Source of the DNA: Doris montereyensis
Taxonomy: Eukaryota; Mollusca; Gastropoda; Nudibranchia; Dorididae
Assembly: GCA_037039925.1 (NCBI GenBank)
Contig: JAXRKP010001305.1
Coordinates: 12,501 to 76,500 of the forward strand
Reading direction: 5' to 3'
DNA length: 64,000 nt
The notes under the pieces are model-generated. The model saw only the letters and a list, made by a program, of their open reading frames with translations. It was not told where the DNA came from and searched no databases. The number at the start of each line of letters is the position of its first letter. Positions within the stretch are counted from its first letter, which is position 1. Positions 36,306-46,849 of this stretch are shown piece after piece. Made by a program: the position numbers and the translations under genes.

Positions 36306-38505
36306 GAGAGAGAAAGAGAGAAAAGAGAGAGATAAACCACCGAGTTCCTTCTTTGTTTGATTCCTTTTGAACCAGTCATTGTCACTTTCTTTGTTATTTT
36401 TGACATACTGGTAGAGCACAATAATGAAGAGTTAAAAAGTCATAATACATTTTATTAAACCCTAATACATCTATAATATAATTTTTTTAAACTGGCTTAT
36501 TTTCTGTCATGCCTCCTGACCTTTGAAGAAATGAATCAAACTGAAATTTTGTATGCATATACTCAAAGGCTTGGAGTATGATCCTTTATTATTAGATCCC
36601 CATATTTCAGGTTTAATTATCATGTAATTAATTAATCAAATTTGCTTTGTTCCCTGTGGCCGTAAGAGTAATTCTATCTCCAGTCATAATTTTTTATTGA
36701 CTGTGCAGAAGCCGTCTTAGGCATCTAGTTTGGAACCGACTTTTCCCTAAACAAATACAGAAGAGTGGAATCAATGCCTTACCGTTTTTCGATAAGATTA
36801 AATCACATTCAGTTTAGACAAAGATTCTAGATCTACTTTTAGAATCTACATACATTTGATTTGTATTGATTTTAATCTAATCAAATCTAGAGTTTAGATT
36901 GAGTTGTGGATCTAAATATAGATTTTTATGAGGATTCTAGATCTAAACTGAATATAATGATGTTTCTAGATCTAGCTGAAACTATAATTTAGAAGTTAGA
37001 TCTATTGCTGATTCTAAACTCAGATCTACAGAACACTCAAAAAAGAGAAATAGTGAATCATAGGAAGGAAAAGCAGGAACACCAATATTTATTATAGATT
37101 ACTCCTCAACCAATCACTCGCCAAGATCTACATTTCTTGAGAGTAATAGCAAGTATTATAAAGAGCAGCAACAGAACAAGATTGAAGATGATGAATAAGC
37201 AAAAAAAAGAAGGATGAAGACGAAGGATCGAAGTAGAAGATGAAGGTATCAAAGAAGACGACGAAGAAGATGAAGACAATGAAGAAGACAAAGATGCCAA
37301 AAAAGACAAAGACGGAGAAGAGGCCTAGATCCTGCCGAAAGAACCCTTCACTGCGAAAGAAAAAGTAGAAAAGAAGACGGCAATATTTAAAGAAGAAAAT
37401 GGTGAAGAAGAAGACGGTGAAGAAGAAGAAGAGAAGCGAAGAAGAAGAAGGAAAATAAAAACATGAAGAAGACGACAAAGATGAAAAGGAAGAAGACAAA
37501 GACGGTTAAGATGAAAAAGGAAAACAAATTGAGGGAGAGTTCAAGTCAGGCACATGGTGTGAATTTCAATCTGGGAATGGGATTTATAAGCAATAAACAT
37601 TATGTCTAGGATACATTTAAGCGAGGGAGATTTAAATTTTTTAAAAGACGAGAAAAGGGGCGACCACAAAGAAGACGTGAAAGAAATGATAATAAATATA
37701 TCATATATTAAGAATCAAAGAGACTAGAAATAAAAAAGACGAAGAAGCCAAAAGCATGGATTTGAATAATTTGTTATTAAATGAATTAATGGTTGTCATA
37801 GAAAACATGAGGCCATTTGATTGTTATGTTTAGATCTATAAACGTTCCCAAGCAAATAGCTGGCTTGGTCATGTCTTATTATAATGTATGTGAAGCCAAA
37901 CTCAAATAATGACACGTGATTTGTGTGAGTGTGTCTTGTGACAGAGTGTGGTGATGGAGAGCATCGTGTCGAGACTATCCTATCACCTTTCTTTTGTTAT
38001 CAAAACAACCCCTCTTCCCACTGTTGCCCTTTCGTCGACTTGTCATGGTATGACCCACAATGTTCAATCAGCATGTTGTGCTTCTACTCTTTTCTAAACA
38101 CAGGCAATCGGAAGCGACAGAGTGTGCCATGCCACCATGTCCCCTCTCTTCTTTCTTTGTTGTGATTCCTTGACGGGTTTTAACGGGATACCATAGGAAG
38201 GATAACTTTGGCGAGACTGGGCATAATTATTTAGTGGGACCCGTTGGAGACGGTTACACGATTACCCGTATTACCTATTCCTACCACATCCTGACTGCTC
38301 TGTTGCTAGTGCTAAGACTAGTAAAACTATGTCCAGATTCTAGATCTAGATCTAAGATTAATAATTAAAATGACAAGCCTACCTGTATCAATGACTGATA
38401 TTCTTCTTTTAGTCGTGGAATCCACGATTCTCCATCTCTGGGACCCGCTTTAGTTTTAAGAAGAGGAATTTTAGCAAGAGCTGATTTAGTTGCTTCGTCT
38501 ACCAT
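27626..38505 (-). CDS. UFC1: UFC1, UFM1-conjugating enzyme (five-exon gene)
   Basis: UFC1 is the E2-like enzyme of ufmylation. It takes activated UFM1 from the E1 UBA5 onto a cysteine and passes it to substrates with the UFL1 ligase complex. The five exons are 38383-38505, 36169-36407, 35595-35671, 33318-33407 and 27626-27721. All splice sites are GT-AG. Together they cover the whole family length (about 170 residues without the insertion), from the initiator Met to a TGA stop. Seen directly: LKEEYQSLI in exon 1, DNDWF and [10 protein letters not shown] in exon 2, [10 protein letters not shown] (the TAK motif) in exon 3, [14 protein letters not shown] with the active-site Cys in exon 4, and [13 protein letters not shown] in exon 5. 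Oddities are a 108-bp in-frame TC tract in exon 2, one missing base within exon 2, and one missing base at the exon 3/4 joint. It could be a real gene with assembly errors (favoured) or a recently broken copy. Confidence 0.9.
27783..27860 (+). mobile_element. tRNA-derived SINE head (family S2) in UFC1 intron 4
   Basis: A box TAGCCCAGTGG and a weak B box GCTTCAAGTCC, with GGGATCATAAGGTCCCAG between them as in the copy near 26030. The body is not clearly delimited. Confidence 0.45.
28676..29025. repeat. 34-bp minisatellite in UFC1 intron 4
   Basis: About ten copies of GGTAACACCACTATATTTTT plus AACTAGAGTACAAT. Copies are nearly identical, implying recent expansion; two near 28960-28990 are shortened. 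Confidence 0.92.
29269..29588 (+). mobile_element. tRNA-derived SINE, family S1, near full length
   Basis: Head GGGGAACTCGGTAGTCCAGA, decayed B box (GGATTTGAGCTC), CTCCAGGTAGATGGATTGAC, CTGTGCATGCTAAAGATCCC, GTTGTGGATGTGGG and tail TAAATCAAATCAAATC. Confidence 0.8.
29730..30260 (-). mobile_element. RTE-like LINE reverse transcriptase segment, inverted
   Basis: The minus strand runs from [17 protein letters not shown] (about 30250-30200), through [19 protein letters not shown] and [12 protein letters not shown], to [13 protein letters not shown] at about 29740-29775. It corresponds to the N-terminal half of the RT. The same segment is missing from the plus-strand copy immediately to the right (deletion point at about 31300). 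It ends at GCAGTA at both this and the deletion breakpoint. Confidence 0.75.
30261..32225 (+). mobile_element. RTE-like LINE copy B with endonuclease, RT segment deleted
   Basis: Starts mid-endonuclease. 30261-30781 encodes an APE-type endonuclease C-terminal part with [18 protein letters not shown] and the catalytic SDHELV motif at about 30597-30615. A linker follows ([18 protein letters not shown] at 30818-30871). A junction at about 31300 skips most of the RT. The C-terminal region (31440-32210) has [29 protein letters not shown] and [15 protein letters not shown]. The 3' end is GCCATGGGACAGATAGAGAG with a GA-like tail. Several frameshifts are present. Confidence 0.82.
32755..33085 (+). 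mobile_element. tRNA-derived SINE, family S1, near full length
   Basis: Head GAGGGACTCAGTAGTCCAGA, B box GGGTTCAAACCC, GGTGGATCGACACCTAG, CTGTGCATGTTAAAGATCG and tail GGTAAATCAAAAAAAA. Confidence 0.8.
33318..33407 (-). CDS. UFC1: UFC1 exon 4 (active-site cysteine)
   Basis: Acceptor CACCAG before GGA and donor GGG followed by GTGAGT. Thirty codons encode [19 protein letters not shown] and [10 protein letters not shown]; the Cys is the thioester-forming residue. Exon 3 ends with two bases of a codon while this exon starts on a whole codon, so one base is missing at the joint. The exon starts with a run of three G where four would restore phase, a typical homopolymer error. Confidence 0.93.
33485..33622. 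repeat. GATC-dense degenerate repeat in UFC1 intron 3
   Basis: About ten GATC words in 140 bp, mostly inside TGATCA or ATGATCATGATCAC palindromes. It lies just left of a piggyBac-like remnant. No protein is coded. It may be a degenerate tandem repeat or a transposon terminal array. Confidence 0.5.
33760..34160 (+). pseudogene. piggyBac-like transposase N-terminal remnant
   Basis: An acidic Ser/Asp/Glu-rich leader ([13 protein letters not shown] at about 33787-33825) precedes a diverged stretch and then [17 protein letters not shown] at about 33963-34010. The following frame reads KIVEET. Spacing and motif (SPxxYF...hydrophobic...IVEET) recall the start of piggyBac transposase domains. The frame is broken by stops; no catalytic aspartates are preserved. 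A different DNA transposon family is possible. Confidence 0.4.
34538..35316. mobile_element. Non-autonomous Tc1/mariner- or pogo-like element (779 bp)
   Basis: Terminal inverted repeats of roughly 26 bp: left CAGTGGAACCTCTCTCTCAT, right (reverse complement) CAGTGGAACATCTCTAATTG, both followed by GGGAAC. A TA dinucleotide flanks each end (34536-34537 and 35317-35318), as expected for this superfamily. No transposase frame lies inside, so it is a MITE-type deletion derivative, in UFC1 intron 3. Confidence 0.8.
35595..35671 (-). CDS. UFC1: UFC1 exon 3 (TAK motif)
   Basis: Acceptor TTGTATTAG before ATA, donor CAG followed by GTGAGA. Encodes [19 protein letters not shown] then KTAKMY; starts in phase 0 after exon 2 and leaves two bases of the next codon. 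Confidence 0.93.
36169..36407 (-). CDS. UFC1: UFC1 exon 2, interrupted by a TC microsatellite
   Basis: Acceptor CTACCAG before TAT, donor GAT followed by GTGAGT. Encodes [14 protein letters not shown], then [10 protein letters not shown] in a shifted frame (one base missing at 36364-36366). The 108-bp TC tract follows, then [19 protein letters not shown]. The frame used by [10 protein letters not shown] crosses the tract without a stop and is exactly the frame of [10 protein letters not shown]. Confidence 0.88.
36226..36333. repeat. 108-bp (TC)n tract inside UFC1 exon 2
   Basis: Pure GA/TC dinucleotides at 36231-36300 with a less regular flank to 36333. Read in the UFC1 frame it adds 36 codons, almost all Ser, Leu, Phe or Ile. 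No GT-AG pair bounds it: there is no AG in the minus-strand tract before the GGC codon. Confidence 0.92.
36830..37030. repeat. AGATCT/CTAGA-rich segment in UFC1 intron 1
   Basis: Dense overlapping AGATCT, TAGATCTA and TCTAGA words. The same words are scattered at 38340, 39775, 40195, 41875 and 48806. It looks like a degenerate short-period repeat, not a gene. Confidence 0.55.
37190..37510. repeat. Purine-rich (GAAGAA/GAAGAC) tract in UFC1 intron 1
   Basis: About 320 bp of AAG, GAA and GAC units, nearly all purine on the plus strand. The plus-strand Lys/Glu-rich frame is low complexity and I see no splice or start signals that would make it a gene. Confidence 0.7.
38383..38505 (-). CDS. UFC1: UFC1 exon 1 (start codon)
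   Basis: The ATG at 38505-38503 is the first in frame and sits in CAATATGG. Forty-one codons encode [28 protein letters not shown] and [11 protein letters not shown], then the donor CAG GTAGGC in phase 0. Matches the full family N-terminus in length, which decides the start. The promoter should lie just right of 38506. Confidence 0.93.
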
Positions 38506-38589
38506 ATTGGGCGTCTACCAACGTTGTTGTCTCTTCTGACTTCTCCTTTCTAAAATGCTCACAATATCCGGCGAGCCCATCGAACATTT

Positions 38590-39600
38590 CTGGTTTCAAT
38601 ACAAGGGTTTATAGAAATATCAAAATTAATATGAAACGCAATATAAGATAACAGTTACTTGAAGGAACCACAGTTCACGAAAATGGCAATAATATTTAAA
38701 AATATGTTTTTCTAAGCAAAATTTCTCAAAACAGGTTATTTGTATTATATTGAATTAGTCTCTGACGTTCCCCATAAGCAGGGATTTGTTATCTGACTTT
38801 CTGAGGGAGAGAAAAAGGGAGAGGGGGGGGAGGGAGACAGACAGACAGACAGGCAGGCAAGCAAACAGAAAGGTGTCAGGGTGAGATGAGGGAGGTGGTT
38901 TTGCTCTGTCCAGCATTATTATTATTTTCGTTACCGACATACCCACGCACGACGGCCGTTATGGCACAGAAAATTCAGTTTCATCCTTCTTTTTAAATAT
39001 TTATATGTTTTTAACATAATTATGAACTATTTGGCTGAAACAGATACATGAAACGTATTGGGCTAAATTCTACAAGCTGTCATCATTAGGTTTATAACGA
39101 TATTGATATACATAGGTATATTGGATCCCCATATCAGATACAAGTCCACGTTTTCAGTGTTGTAATTGGACCCGCTGCCTATTATTCTATCATCATTTTA
39201 CAGGACAACAATTTTGTAGAACATAATGGTGAACAATTATGTCATTTAGAGTAAAATGCCAAAAACCATGGACTTTGGCGCTGTTGGCTTTGGAAATTCC
39301 AAATTTCATACGCCTGTAAACGTGATGTGTATTTCATCATACATGTAATATCATTTCACTTTTTTCAGGAAGTAAGATTTTCTTTTATTCCCTACGATTA
39401 ACTCTCTTTCTCGTTTTTTACGAAAATGGATTAGGCACACTATTTAAATAACTCCTTCCATTAACACAAATAGACAACAACAAATTAGAGCACTATCGAG
39501 TTATCTCGCAAGTCACGAGCAGGCAAGTAACGTGATCGGTTGTTAGTACGTGGGCGACATAAAAGGAGTGTTGGTTTTATGTCATAGTATAATTATTGTA
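38590..39600. other. Upstream region of UFC1, no gene recognised
   Basis: Contains a short GGGA/ACAG simple repeat at 38821-38860. Otherwise AT-rich non-coding sequence. Confidence 0.4.
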
Positions 39601-39609
39601 TAATTTTAG

Positions 39610-39693
39610 ACCTGCACCTCCTGATGGGGACCAGATTGGGACAAATGGGAGAATATCAACGGGTTTTCCCGATCTCTTTTCATTTCAGAGCAG
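39610..39693 (+). CDS. Candidate exon of an unrecognised gene, divergent from UFC1
   Basis: Bounded by TTTTAG and a strong donor CAG GTGAGT. It has an ATG at 39624-39626 giving MGTRLGQMGEYQRVF, but another frame (DQIGTNGRISTGF) joins better in phase to the next candidate exon. No family recognised. Support is only splice-site quality and openness; it may be chance. Confidence 0.25.
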
Positions 39694-39941
39694 GTGAGTG
39701 TACACTAAGTAAGGCTTATACTACTTATATTTTAATTGCTTCATTGTTGTTGTATTTTGAATATAGAATTAGATCTAGAATCTAGATCTCCATAATAAAT
39801 TATATTATTTACTTCCCCATCGGTTTTCCACATTTTAGTAAATATAGAAGCGTTCCTACCTTCATAAATGCTTGATATTGAATATTCTCATCAAACGTAC
39901 GTGTAAGAAAATATATGAGTGTCATCTCTTTCATTTTAGAA

Positions 39942-39943
<2 letters not shown>

Positions 39944-39987
<44 letters not shown>

Positions 39988-39988
39988 C
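39944..39988. repeat. (GA)n microsatellite
   Basis: Short interrupted GA run. Confidence 0.9.
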
Positions 39989-40064
39989 TCGTGAGTGTCA
40001 TTGGGGGATTCCTTCAGTACTACTACTACAGCAGTAGCCTATATTTATCTGTATCAGTGTGTAG

Positions 40065-40167
40065 AGGCAAGAATATCACTCGTATGTTTATAGCGTACAG
40101 ATGTAGAGATTTAATATCAAGCGCAATAAATTGCGAAGATGAAGCTTTCACAAGAGCTCTACTAAAG
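40065..40167 (+). CDS. Candidate exon of an unrecognised gene
   Basis: Bounded by GTGTAG and donor AAAG GTAAGAAG. One open frame reads GKNITRMFIAYRCRDLIS then SAINCEDEAFTRALLK, non-repetitive and protein-like. No family recognised. Could be a second exon with 39610-39693. Confidence 0.3.
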
Positions 40168-40216
40168 GTAAGAAGTTTTATCAAAGGACCTAGATCTAGA
40201 ATCTATCGATCTGATC

Positions 40217-40540
40217 ATCATCATCATCATCATCATCATTTGTGGCTTGCGTTATTCAACACATTGTCGACCATCCCTCCCCATGTTGTTCCGTGTTCAG
40301 TAGCTAACTTCTTGTAACATCCCAGTTGGTGGTGACATCGGATGTGTTTTGTTTTAACGCCGTTACGTATGTGGTGCGTTTGTCTGCCACGAGCTCTTGT
40401 CCCTTGTATGAATCCAGATGTTGCTAGTTTTTCTAGTCCGTTTTGACTCCACACATGGCCAAAAAATCTCATTTGCCTTGTCTTGATGTTCTTCATAAAT
40501 TCTCTTTCTTTTCCAATTATCACTAGAACTTCCATGTTTG
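40217..40540 (-). mobile_element. LINE 3' fragment with (ATG)n tail
   Basis: The minus-strand frame encodes KNIKTRQMRFFGHVWSQNGL, SGFIQGTRARGRQ and a C-terminal HGTTWGGMVDNVLNNASHK, the tail of an RTE-like ORF2. It ends at a short run that is (ATG)n on this strand (40217-40240). 5'-truncated just beyond the first motif. Confidence 0.7.
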
Positions 40541-41082
40541 TTAGATTTAGATCTAATAAGTTATTATTTTTCCCAATATTTTGTCACCCTGCCTGCCTCG
40601 TCTCTCGACGCGTTTTGTGCGAGTCAAGGAAGTTTAAGGAAGGAAGAACTTGTTGTACAGTCGAGTCTAAGATCTATTGTAGCACAGTTAACCCAGAATC
40701 TAGATTTGTATGAGTAATAGTAAAAACTACAATATAATAATCCTTTTAAATATGTATAGTCTTTGGTAGTAGTCATCGTAGGTTAGTAATAATATAGGGG
40801 CCTACCACTATAGCCTAGATCTTATTATTTTATGGTGAATGTAGCTCTACTTCCTTCATCTTCAATCGATGTGTCGGATTTCTAAATTTAGCTACCACGT
40901 CAGAATCATTTCGATGGTTTTACTCCATAATACAGAAACTCATACAGGTAGATGTTTAAAAAAAAACTTTTTATAACATAACCTGTAGATATAGACATAT
41001 ACCTGTGTCTCTTTAGCTGGTCTGGGCCAAATGTTTACTTAATTCGAACTAAACTAAACCGATCAGTCATAAACTTTAGTTC

Positions 41083-42040
<958 letters not shown>

Positions 42041-42049
42041 GAAGCAGAA

Positions 42050-42800
42050 CTAGATTATTTGGAGCTTAACATACTTAAAGTTTACCAAAATCGGAGATGT
42101 GGAACATGGATTTTTCAGGGGTCAAAGGTCACGATATGCAAATTAGTAACAAAATTGTGTTTTTACAATTTCATATGACATTTGTTGAAAATGGCAGGTT
42201 TCAATGTGCTATGTTAAATGCGTAACGAAGGGGGATCAAACGTTATATTAATTAATATGATCATATCCTACCTTTTCTTACTTTCTTTTTCTTTTAAAAC
42301 ATGAATATTCAACTAAAGCATATAAACTTTTGTACAAATATACCTTAGACATCAGCCGTGTGACATATTTATGCGTTGACTCTCTCAGGTCAACCTGTAT
42401 GGTCAAAGGTCAAGATATGCAAATTAGCTCTAAAAATAAGTTTCTACAATTCTAACATGGGATTTGTTGGAAATTCAACAAATGTCATTTTAATATAAGC
42501 TCAAAGAAATATCTCAACTGCAATACAGGTTATATGAATTCATATGGTCATAATTTACAATGTTCAAGAAGTTTTTCACAACTTCAAAGCTGAATTTCAC
42601 AAATAACATAAATGAGCTTCATGTTTTCCTTCTTTTGGTTAAAAAACACAAATATTCATCTTAAATATATAATCTTTCTCACATAATATATACCTAGTAG
42701 TTTAACCTTGCGATGTGCACATCCATTTACCAACTCGGTTCAATATTAATAGGTCAACGGTCAAAGTATATAAGTGAGTTCGAACGAAAAGTATCATATT
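42050..42800. repeat. Degenerate tandem repeat, unit about 280-345 bp
   Basis: Two to three diverged copies. Each has a GGTCAAAGGTCA-like block (42121, 42401, 42751); the first two follow it with ATATGCAAATTAG (42134, 42415). Shared downstream blocks are ACAATTTCATATGACATTTG-like and AATATTCAACTAAAGCATAT-like. Confidence 0.5.
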
Positions 42801-42892
42801 GCAAGCTATCGGCTGATTGTGATAATCATAGAGAAGGAGAATATAATATGACTTTATATAAATTATATATTGTATGTATGCGTGTGTGTATG

Positions 42893-42950
42893 TGTGTGGT
42901 GTTATGATGCGTTGTGGATGGGTATGTGTGTGTGTGTGTGTGTGTGTGTA
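42893..42950. repeat. (TG)n microsatellite
   Basis: A (TG)n run at 42926-42950 with GTGTGT-rich flank. Confidence 0.9.
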
Positions 42951-43179
42951 ATACCATACGTGTATCCGTGTGTCTACAGTCAGTGTATGTATAAGAGCGT
43001 AACTTTGAATAATTAAAATAACCACAATCCCAACAAATGGCAAACATCACAAATATTAGTCTGTGATAAGTTTCGAGGGACAAAAATAATTGAGCGATAC
43101 AAAAGTCTACAACCATAAAAACGTTCATCTTTTCTTTTTCACTACATTTGTAAATGAGGTGATAATAATTTCTCTCCTT

Positions 43180-43497
43180 GAACTAAATGGTCCAAGGCAG
43201 GGTTGGGCCTCGCAACCAAAATGTCATGGGTTTGTGTCCTGACAGAGTTGTCCTGACTGAGTGAACATCTTACTGGAGTATTTCCGGTAAACTCCCCTTC
43301 TCCCCATCTTGGCAGGTGGATTGACACCTGGTTTCATCGGAGACGGACGATAAAAAAGGAGATCCATCCCGTGCGCAGATCACACAACTCCTGTGCACGT
43401 TAAAGATCCGTTGGCTGTTTACAAGGTAGTGTGGGCTAAAAAATCCTACCAAGATCACCTTTGTTATGGACGTTGGTAAATAAAATCAAACAAAACT
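43180..43497 (+). mobile_element. tRNA-derived SINE, family S1, diverged head
   Basis: The body matches family S1 (GGCAGGTGGATTGACACC, CGATAAAAAAGGAGATCC, GTGCACGTTAAAGATCCG, GGTAAATAAAATCAAAC). The head is decayed (GGTCCAAGGCAGGG; GGGTTTGTGTCCTG) with extra sequence between head and body. Confidence 0.7.
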
Positions 43498-43611
43498 TGA
43501 ATTAAATGTTATACGATATTACAACGAAAATTTGCTTTCCCTCTTGTTGAAGGCAGCAACCTGTACTGTTAATCAATTAAACAACTTTTAATAAGCTTTT
43601 AATAAGTCAAT

Positions 43612-43985
43612 GGTGTTAACAGTCAATTTGCTAGACAGCCGGACTTCTGATCGTGTGGTCCTGGGTTCAAATCTTAACAATGTTATGGCTGACGTTCTGC
43701 TCCTCGGGAAATGTGCTTGGCACGCCTTTCTCGATAAGATAAGAACGTTCACGGACAAATATGAATATAATTTGAAATATAAATTCATTGTTTTAAATAC
43801 GGATCTTTATGGTATAATATAATTGTATATATAAATTCATAAAATAAGAAGTTTATGGTATGATTTTTAGCCCACTCTGCCTTGTAAACAAACAGCCAAC
43901 GGATCTTTCTCGATAAGATAAAAACGTTCACGGACAGATATGAGTAAAGTTTGAAATATACAATTCATTGTTTTAAATACGGCTT
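43612..43985 (+). mobile_element. tRNA-derived SINE (different head) with duplicated 3' part
   Basis: A box TAGACAGCCGG, B box GGGTTCAAATC at about 43665. The 3' part (CTCGATAAGATAAGAACGTT, GTTTTAAATACGG) is repeated about 180 bp further on at 43909-43983. Confidence 0.5.
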
Positions 43986-43989
43986 AGAA

Positions 43990-45279
43990 AAAGAAATTCC
44001 ATCTGGAATAAAAACAGTTTAAAAACGTATAGAGTGATGAAACAAAGAATTCAACATTAGAAATAACAATAACACAAATGACGGAGGTAAGAATTGATCG
44101 TGTTTAAAAAGGGCATTAAATAGTGTGTAAGACTGTGGACGAAACAATAAGGTTGTGAACCTAATGGAGAAAGGAGGAGCACAACGTCAGCCATAGCATT
44201 AGCATTGTCAACATTTGAACGCAGGACCAACTAGACTGCTGACATCATTGACTTATTAAAAGCTAGATAATAATATGTCATAAGCAGACAAAGTTTCATA
44301 CAAGCGTTGTTTAATTGATTAACAGTACATGTTATTATAACTGGAAAACATCTTCACTTTCATACATGACCCTAAATAGAAAAAGCTCCCAGCACAGTGT
44401 AAAAGAAAACATCAAACCGCCTTACATCAAGTTTCTTTTGAATGATAGTTAGATAATGTCACCTTCATACAAAATATATCTCTGTTTATTATGTCTCTTG
44501 TTCATTAACGTTATATTTTGTTATGTGTCCTTCTGACATTCTACACACCCAATTGAGCAGTTTAGACTGTGTTCCGCTGCCACTGCTACCCCATAGAATT
44601 GAGAGTAATCCATGGGTCTCCATGATGTCTATCAAGAAAATACTATAAACATCAGTATAAGTTGTAACGTAATGGTCAACGTTGTTTGTAGTAAAATGGC
44701 TATGACCATATTTTGCAATTTGACCAACATTGACATAAAACGCTGCTTTCAAACTTGCAGATAAAAAAAAGAAGAATACAAATGCAGCAGTCAGACAGTA
44801 AATGTTAACAGTCTGAAAGTTTTTGTCATGTCATGTCTTATTCATTTTGACCATTTCCCTTGCAATCTGTATATTGTTCTGTTTCAAACTTGCAGACTTC
44901 TTTGTAAGAAGAGTAACATCCTAGTCTATTCAAAATGTCAGCTAGTGAGCATGGAGAAGAAATTTGCTTGACCGAACTGTAACTGTAAAGGAAATTTTTC
45001 TCGTAACGAATCGTGCACGAACTGCTTGGATCATGGTGTGTCCTTTGGTGACATTCTCAAGGTCTTTGTTTTCGCTTTCTAACGCTCAAAGGTATTCTAA
45101 AAAAAAAGTCAATTATTCTGTCAAATGTTGATTGATCTTCAATGAGTTCGCTGATGTTATCTTCAATCAAGCGAGTGTACGTCCGACAAAAATTAATTTT
45201 GCTATTGTAGATGTAATAATCCTATTTCTCTCTACATTTCTTCGTCATTGCCATTACAATCAGATCGGTTAAAATATGT
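43990..45279. other. Non-coding sequence, nothing recognised
   Basis: AT-rich; an 87-residue open frame at 44489-44752 (minus) has no recognisable domain. Confidence 0.4.
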
Positions 45280-45467
45280 ACCTTCCAGTTTGTCTTCCAT
45301 TGACTAAAGACACTCTTCCAAGTACCTTCCAGTTTGTCTTCTATTGACTAAAGACACTCATCCAAGTACCTTCCAGTTTGTCTTCTATTGACTAAAGACA
45401 CTCATCCAAGTACCCTTCCAGTTTGTCTTCTATTGAGTAAGTTTGTCTTCTATTGACTAAAGACACA
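45280..45467. repeat. 44-bp tandem repeat, about four copies
   Basis: Unit ACCTTCCAGTTTGTCTTCTA plus TTGACTAAAGACACTCATCC and AAGT; the last copy has an internal duplication. Confidence 0.9.
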
Positions 45468-45469
45468 TC

Positions 45470-46375
45470 ACCCAATATTAGTAAAGTATCACGTCATGGT
45501 GATAGTGATATATACTCTTTGACAAGTGCAGTTTGAGAAGATTTGGTCGGGATGATTCTTTTCAAGTTGAGATGACTGATTCTTTTCTTGGAGGGCTTTT
45601 TTTCCAGTTTGGACATTGACATGACAAACATCATGTCTCCTGCTCTACAATCTCTGACCTCAGCCCCGAAAGGGTATTAACTCCCCATTCCCTTCATTAT
45701 TTCTTCTCTTACTTAATGATGCCGAACTTCGAAATTTTTGGTCAAAGAAAGTTTAAGGCTTTCAACGCTTTTTCTGTCTTGTCCTTTCAATTATTCCACT
45801 AAAACACACTACGTTGTTTGTAATCGAACTAATCTTCTTTTGACTTGAGTTTCTCTGTCTCTTGTCTTTAGTCTGAGTGACACGGCTGAGATTATTTCCC
45901 TCATTCCATGTTATTTTACGTCTTTTTTTTCCTACACACACATACATATACCCTTATGTCCGCATTGTTTGTGAACTTCCTTGTCAGCCAAATCTTGGAC
46001 ACTCAATCTACTACTTAGTTGACGTGATATCGTCACATCTTTCGTCCCCAAGATGACAATGACAGCTTACTTTGGTGTTGTTTTTTTTACACCGTGCTGT
46101 GACTGTGAGCCTTTTCTACTTAGTTGTCATGTATGAAAGTGAAAGTAAAGATGTTTTCTCGTTATGATAGCATGACAACTTACCCTCCACTCCCCACCTT
46201 CCCTTACCTGGTGGTCTTTTTAAATTAAAGGAAGTACCATTCCATATCGTGTTGCATTTGAATATTGAAATGAGCTTCATTGCAAAATATAAGTTATCCT
46301 TGAACGTATGACTGAATACCGTATGACAACTTTTTGAGTTCCTTCTTCCTCTTCTGTTCCCTTCTGTCTGTTTCT
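45470..46375. other. Non-coding sequence, nothing recognised
   Basis: No supportable gene or transposon. Confidence 0.4.
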
Positions 46376-46379
46376 CAGT

Positions 46380-46841
<462 letters not shown>

Positions 46842-46849
46842 GAAGTAAT

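Noticed and set aside
36226..36333. The TC tract as a normal short intron of UFC1
   Set aside because: No GT donor placed to keep RWF and no AG anywhere before the GGC codon on the minus strand.
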